DNA of 64,000 nt. Origin: Thioclava sp. ES.031. GTDB taxonomy: Bacteria > Pseudomonadota > Alphaproteobacteria > Rhodobacterales > Rhodobacteraceae. The notes under the pieces were generated by a model that searched no databases, had not been told where the DNA came from, and was given only the letters and a program-made list of their open reading frames with translations. The DNA is taken from NCBI RefSeq assembly GCF_002563775.1, contig NZ_PDJO01000001.1:2978501-3042500 (forward strand), in the 5' to 3' direction. Below are positions 63,345 through 64,000 of the stretch, in pieces; within the stretch, counting starts at the first letter, position 1; each line of letters opens with the position of its first letter. The position numbers were made by a program, and so were the translations under genes.

Positions 63345-63363
63345 GACAGAACTCCCTGTCATG
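63342..63363 (-). promoter_or_regulatory. Palindrome that masks a ribosome site and start codon
   Basis: On the minus strand CATGACAG-GGAGTT-CTGTCATG: the GGAG ribosome site is in the loop and the gene's ATG closes the 3' arm. It could act as a translational or transcriptional operator. Confidence 0.7.
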
Positions 63364-63448
63364 CCTCGGCGATGTTCGCCGGGCTTCAAGATCAGCGTGA
63401 TCTTTCTCCTTTCTCCCGCTGCAGGATGAGTTGAGGGTGTGACCTGGT

Positions 63449-63482
63449 GGTCGGCGAGCTTCATAAGGAAGGCTCGCTGACC
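63449..63482 (-). terminator. Stem-loop after the second recombinase gene
   Basis: GGTCGGCGAGC and GCTCGCTGACC pair over 11 bases (one wobble) around a 12-base loop, directly after the recombinase stop at 63484. No T run. Confidence 0.45.
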
Positions 63483-63483
63483 A

Positions 63484-64000
63484 TCAGGGCGCGCCAGACC
63501 GAATCTGCTCTCGAATGTCGAGCCAGGCGCGTGCCGCGGCATCACTCTCTGCAAGTGCCCGGTATTCCTCGCCGGCCTGGCGAGACCGGTGACCGAGATG
63601 CGCCGCGATGACATTGCCCGCGCTCGCGGGGTCATGGTGACGCAGATAATCCGCCGCGAGCGTGCGAAGATCATGCGAGGGCACGCCGAGATGGCGCTTG
63701 ATGATCTCGCTGGGATATGTGCTCGGCGGCGGCACCGTCGAGAGGGTCAGCCAATTGCGGCCCAGCAACTCGCGATAGCGCAGATGCACAAACCGATCAG
63801 GCCGTCCGCCGAGAATCCACGCATCCAGAAGGTCGCAGATTTCGGGCCAGAGCGCGCCAGCTCCGGTTCCGATATCCGTTTTCTGCTGCTCCCAGCTCAA
63901 CTCCCAGACCCCGTCCGGCGCGCGCGTCAGCTCGCAGCCGATCTGCCAGGAGGCGACGTCCCCGGTGCGACCCGGCTTGTTGACGTGTATCCCGATCAGG
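63484..64000 (-). CDS. Tyrosine recombinase, C-terminal part (cut by window end)
   Basis: About 172 C-terminal residues; the frame continues past 64000. Catalytic features are the basic hairpin WEQQKTDIGTG, HDLRTLAADYL (HxxR), HLGHRSRQAGEEYRAL (LGH and nucleophile Tyr). It differs from the int at 51776 in sequence and orientation. A TTG at 63900 could be mistaken for a start, but the frame is open and integrase-like before it. Confidence 0.85.
   Translation of the reverse strand, partial: LIGIHVNKPGRTGDVASWQIGCELTRAPDGVWELSWEQQKTDIGTGAGALWPEICDLLDAWILGGRPDRFVHLRYRELLGRNWLTLSTVPPPSTYPSEIIKRHLGVPSHDLRTLAADYLRHHDPASAGNVIAAHLGHRSRQAGEEYRALAESDAAARAWLDIREQIRSGAP

Noticed and set aside
1..64000. 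CRISPR array or cas genes
   Set aside because: No series of regularly spaced direct repeats and no Cas-like protein was seen; the only tandem repeats are the short 9-bp and 15-bp ones.

Overview
This 64 kb window is high-GC chromosomal DNA of an alphaproteobacterium, almost certainly a Rhodobacteraceae (Rhodobacterales). The case for this rests on a soxB-soxD-soxA sarcosine oxidase cluster, a CcmI-RuvX-DUF1289 gene run, an NDUFS4-type complex I accessory gene, DUF1127 and Hint-domain proteins, a ChvE/Ggu sugar system and the gene-end repeat GGGGGC-NNN-GCCCCC. The genus cannot be fixed by reading alone.

Region 1-19.4 kb is core metabolism: sarcosine oxidase (1-2808, minus; soxA runs off the left edge), ccmI-ruvX-DUF1289 (3001-5284, plus), a stand-alone ABC ATPase, a divergent SDR enzyme, a Hint-domain protein, a HisN-type phosphatase, XRE and LysR regulators, a quinone oxidoreductase, a Bax-inhibitor-1 membrane protein, GAPDH, an exported transglutaminase and pstSCAB with a Pho box ahead of pstS. 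Region 19.9-30.9 kb is one catabolic locus for non-phosphorylating oxidation of L-arabinose and/or D-galactose: periplasmic binding protein ChvE, ABC transporter GguAB, sugar 1-dehydrogenase, lactonase, sugar-acid dehydratase, AraD1/GguC and 2,5-dioxovalerate dehydrogenase, which together would yield 2-oxoglutarate. A divergent GbpR-like LysR gene sits beside it. Region 30.9-51.4 kb is mixed: Na/Pi symporter, DeoR regulator plus HAD phosphatase, HWE histidine kinase, MHS-family transporter, P-type metal ATPase, tRNA-Arg(TCT), lytic transglycosylase, NDUFS4-like subunit, uvrB, rhodanese, YdcF, an orphan TRAP binding protein beside a 26-codon dctM remnant, UDP-glucose dehydrogenase and an HI0933-type flavoprotein.

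From tRNA-Gln(TTG) at 51543 to the right edge the DNA is a genomic island with visibly lower GC and many genes of unknown function. A tyrosine recombinase gene lies directly after the tRNA, with three short palindromes between them. An intact IS3-family element (1273 bp, 3-bp duplication) follows. Next is a compact four-gene operon read right to left: a tandem AAA+ ATPase, a PD-(D/E)XK nuclease, a 222-residue protein I do not recognise and a WYL-domain regulator. The genes are coupled by ATGA overlaps or short gaps. This is my main candidate for an undescribed system, most plausibly anti-phage defence. Beyond it lies an accessory replication or maintenance module: a KfrA-like coiled-coil protein, a RepA-like RecA-fold ATPase, a 57-bp hairpin, a small HTH protein and two small unknown genes carrying unusual palindromes at their starts. 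A second tyrosine recombinase is cut by the window end. No right attachment site is visible, so the island continues past 64000 and may be two nested elements.
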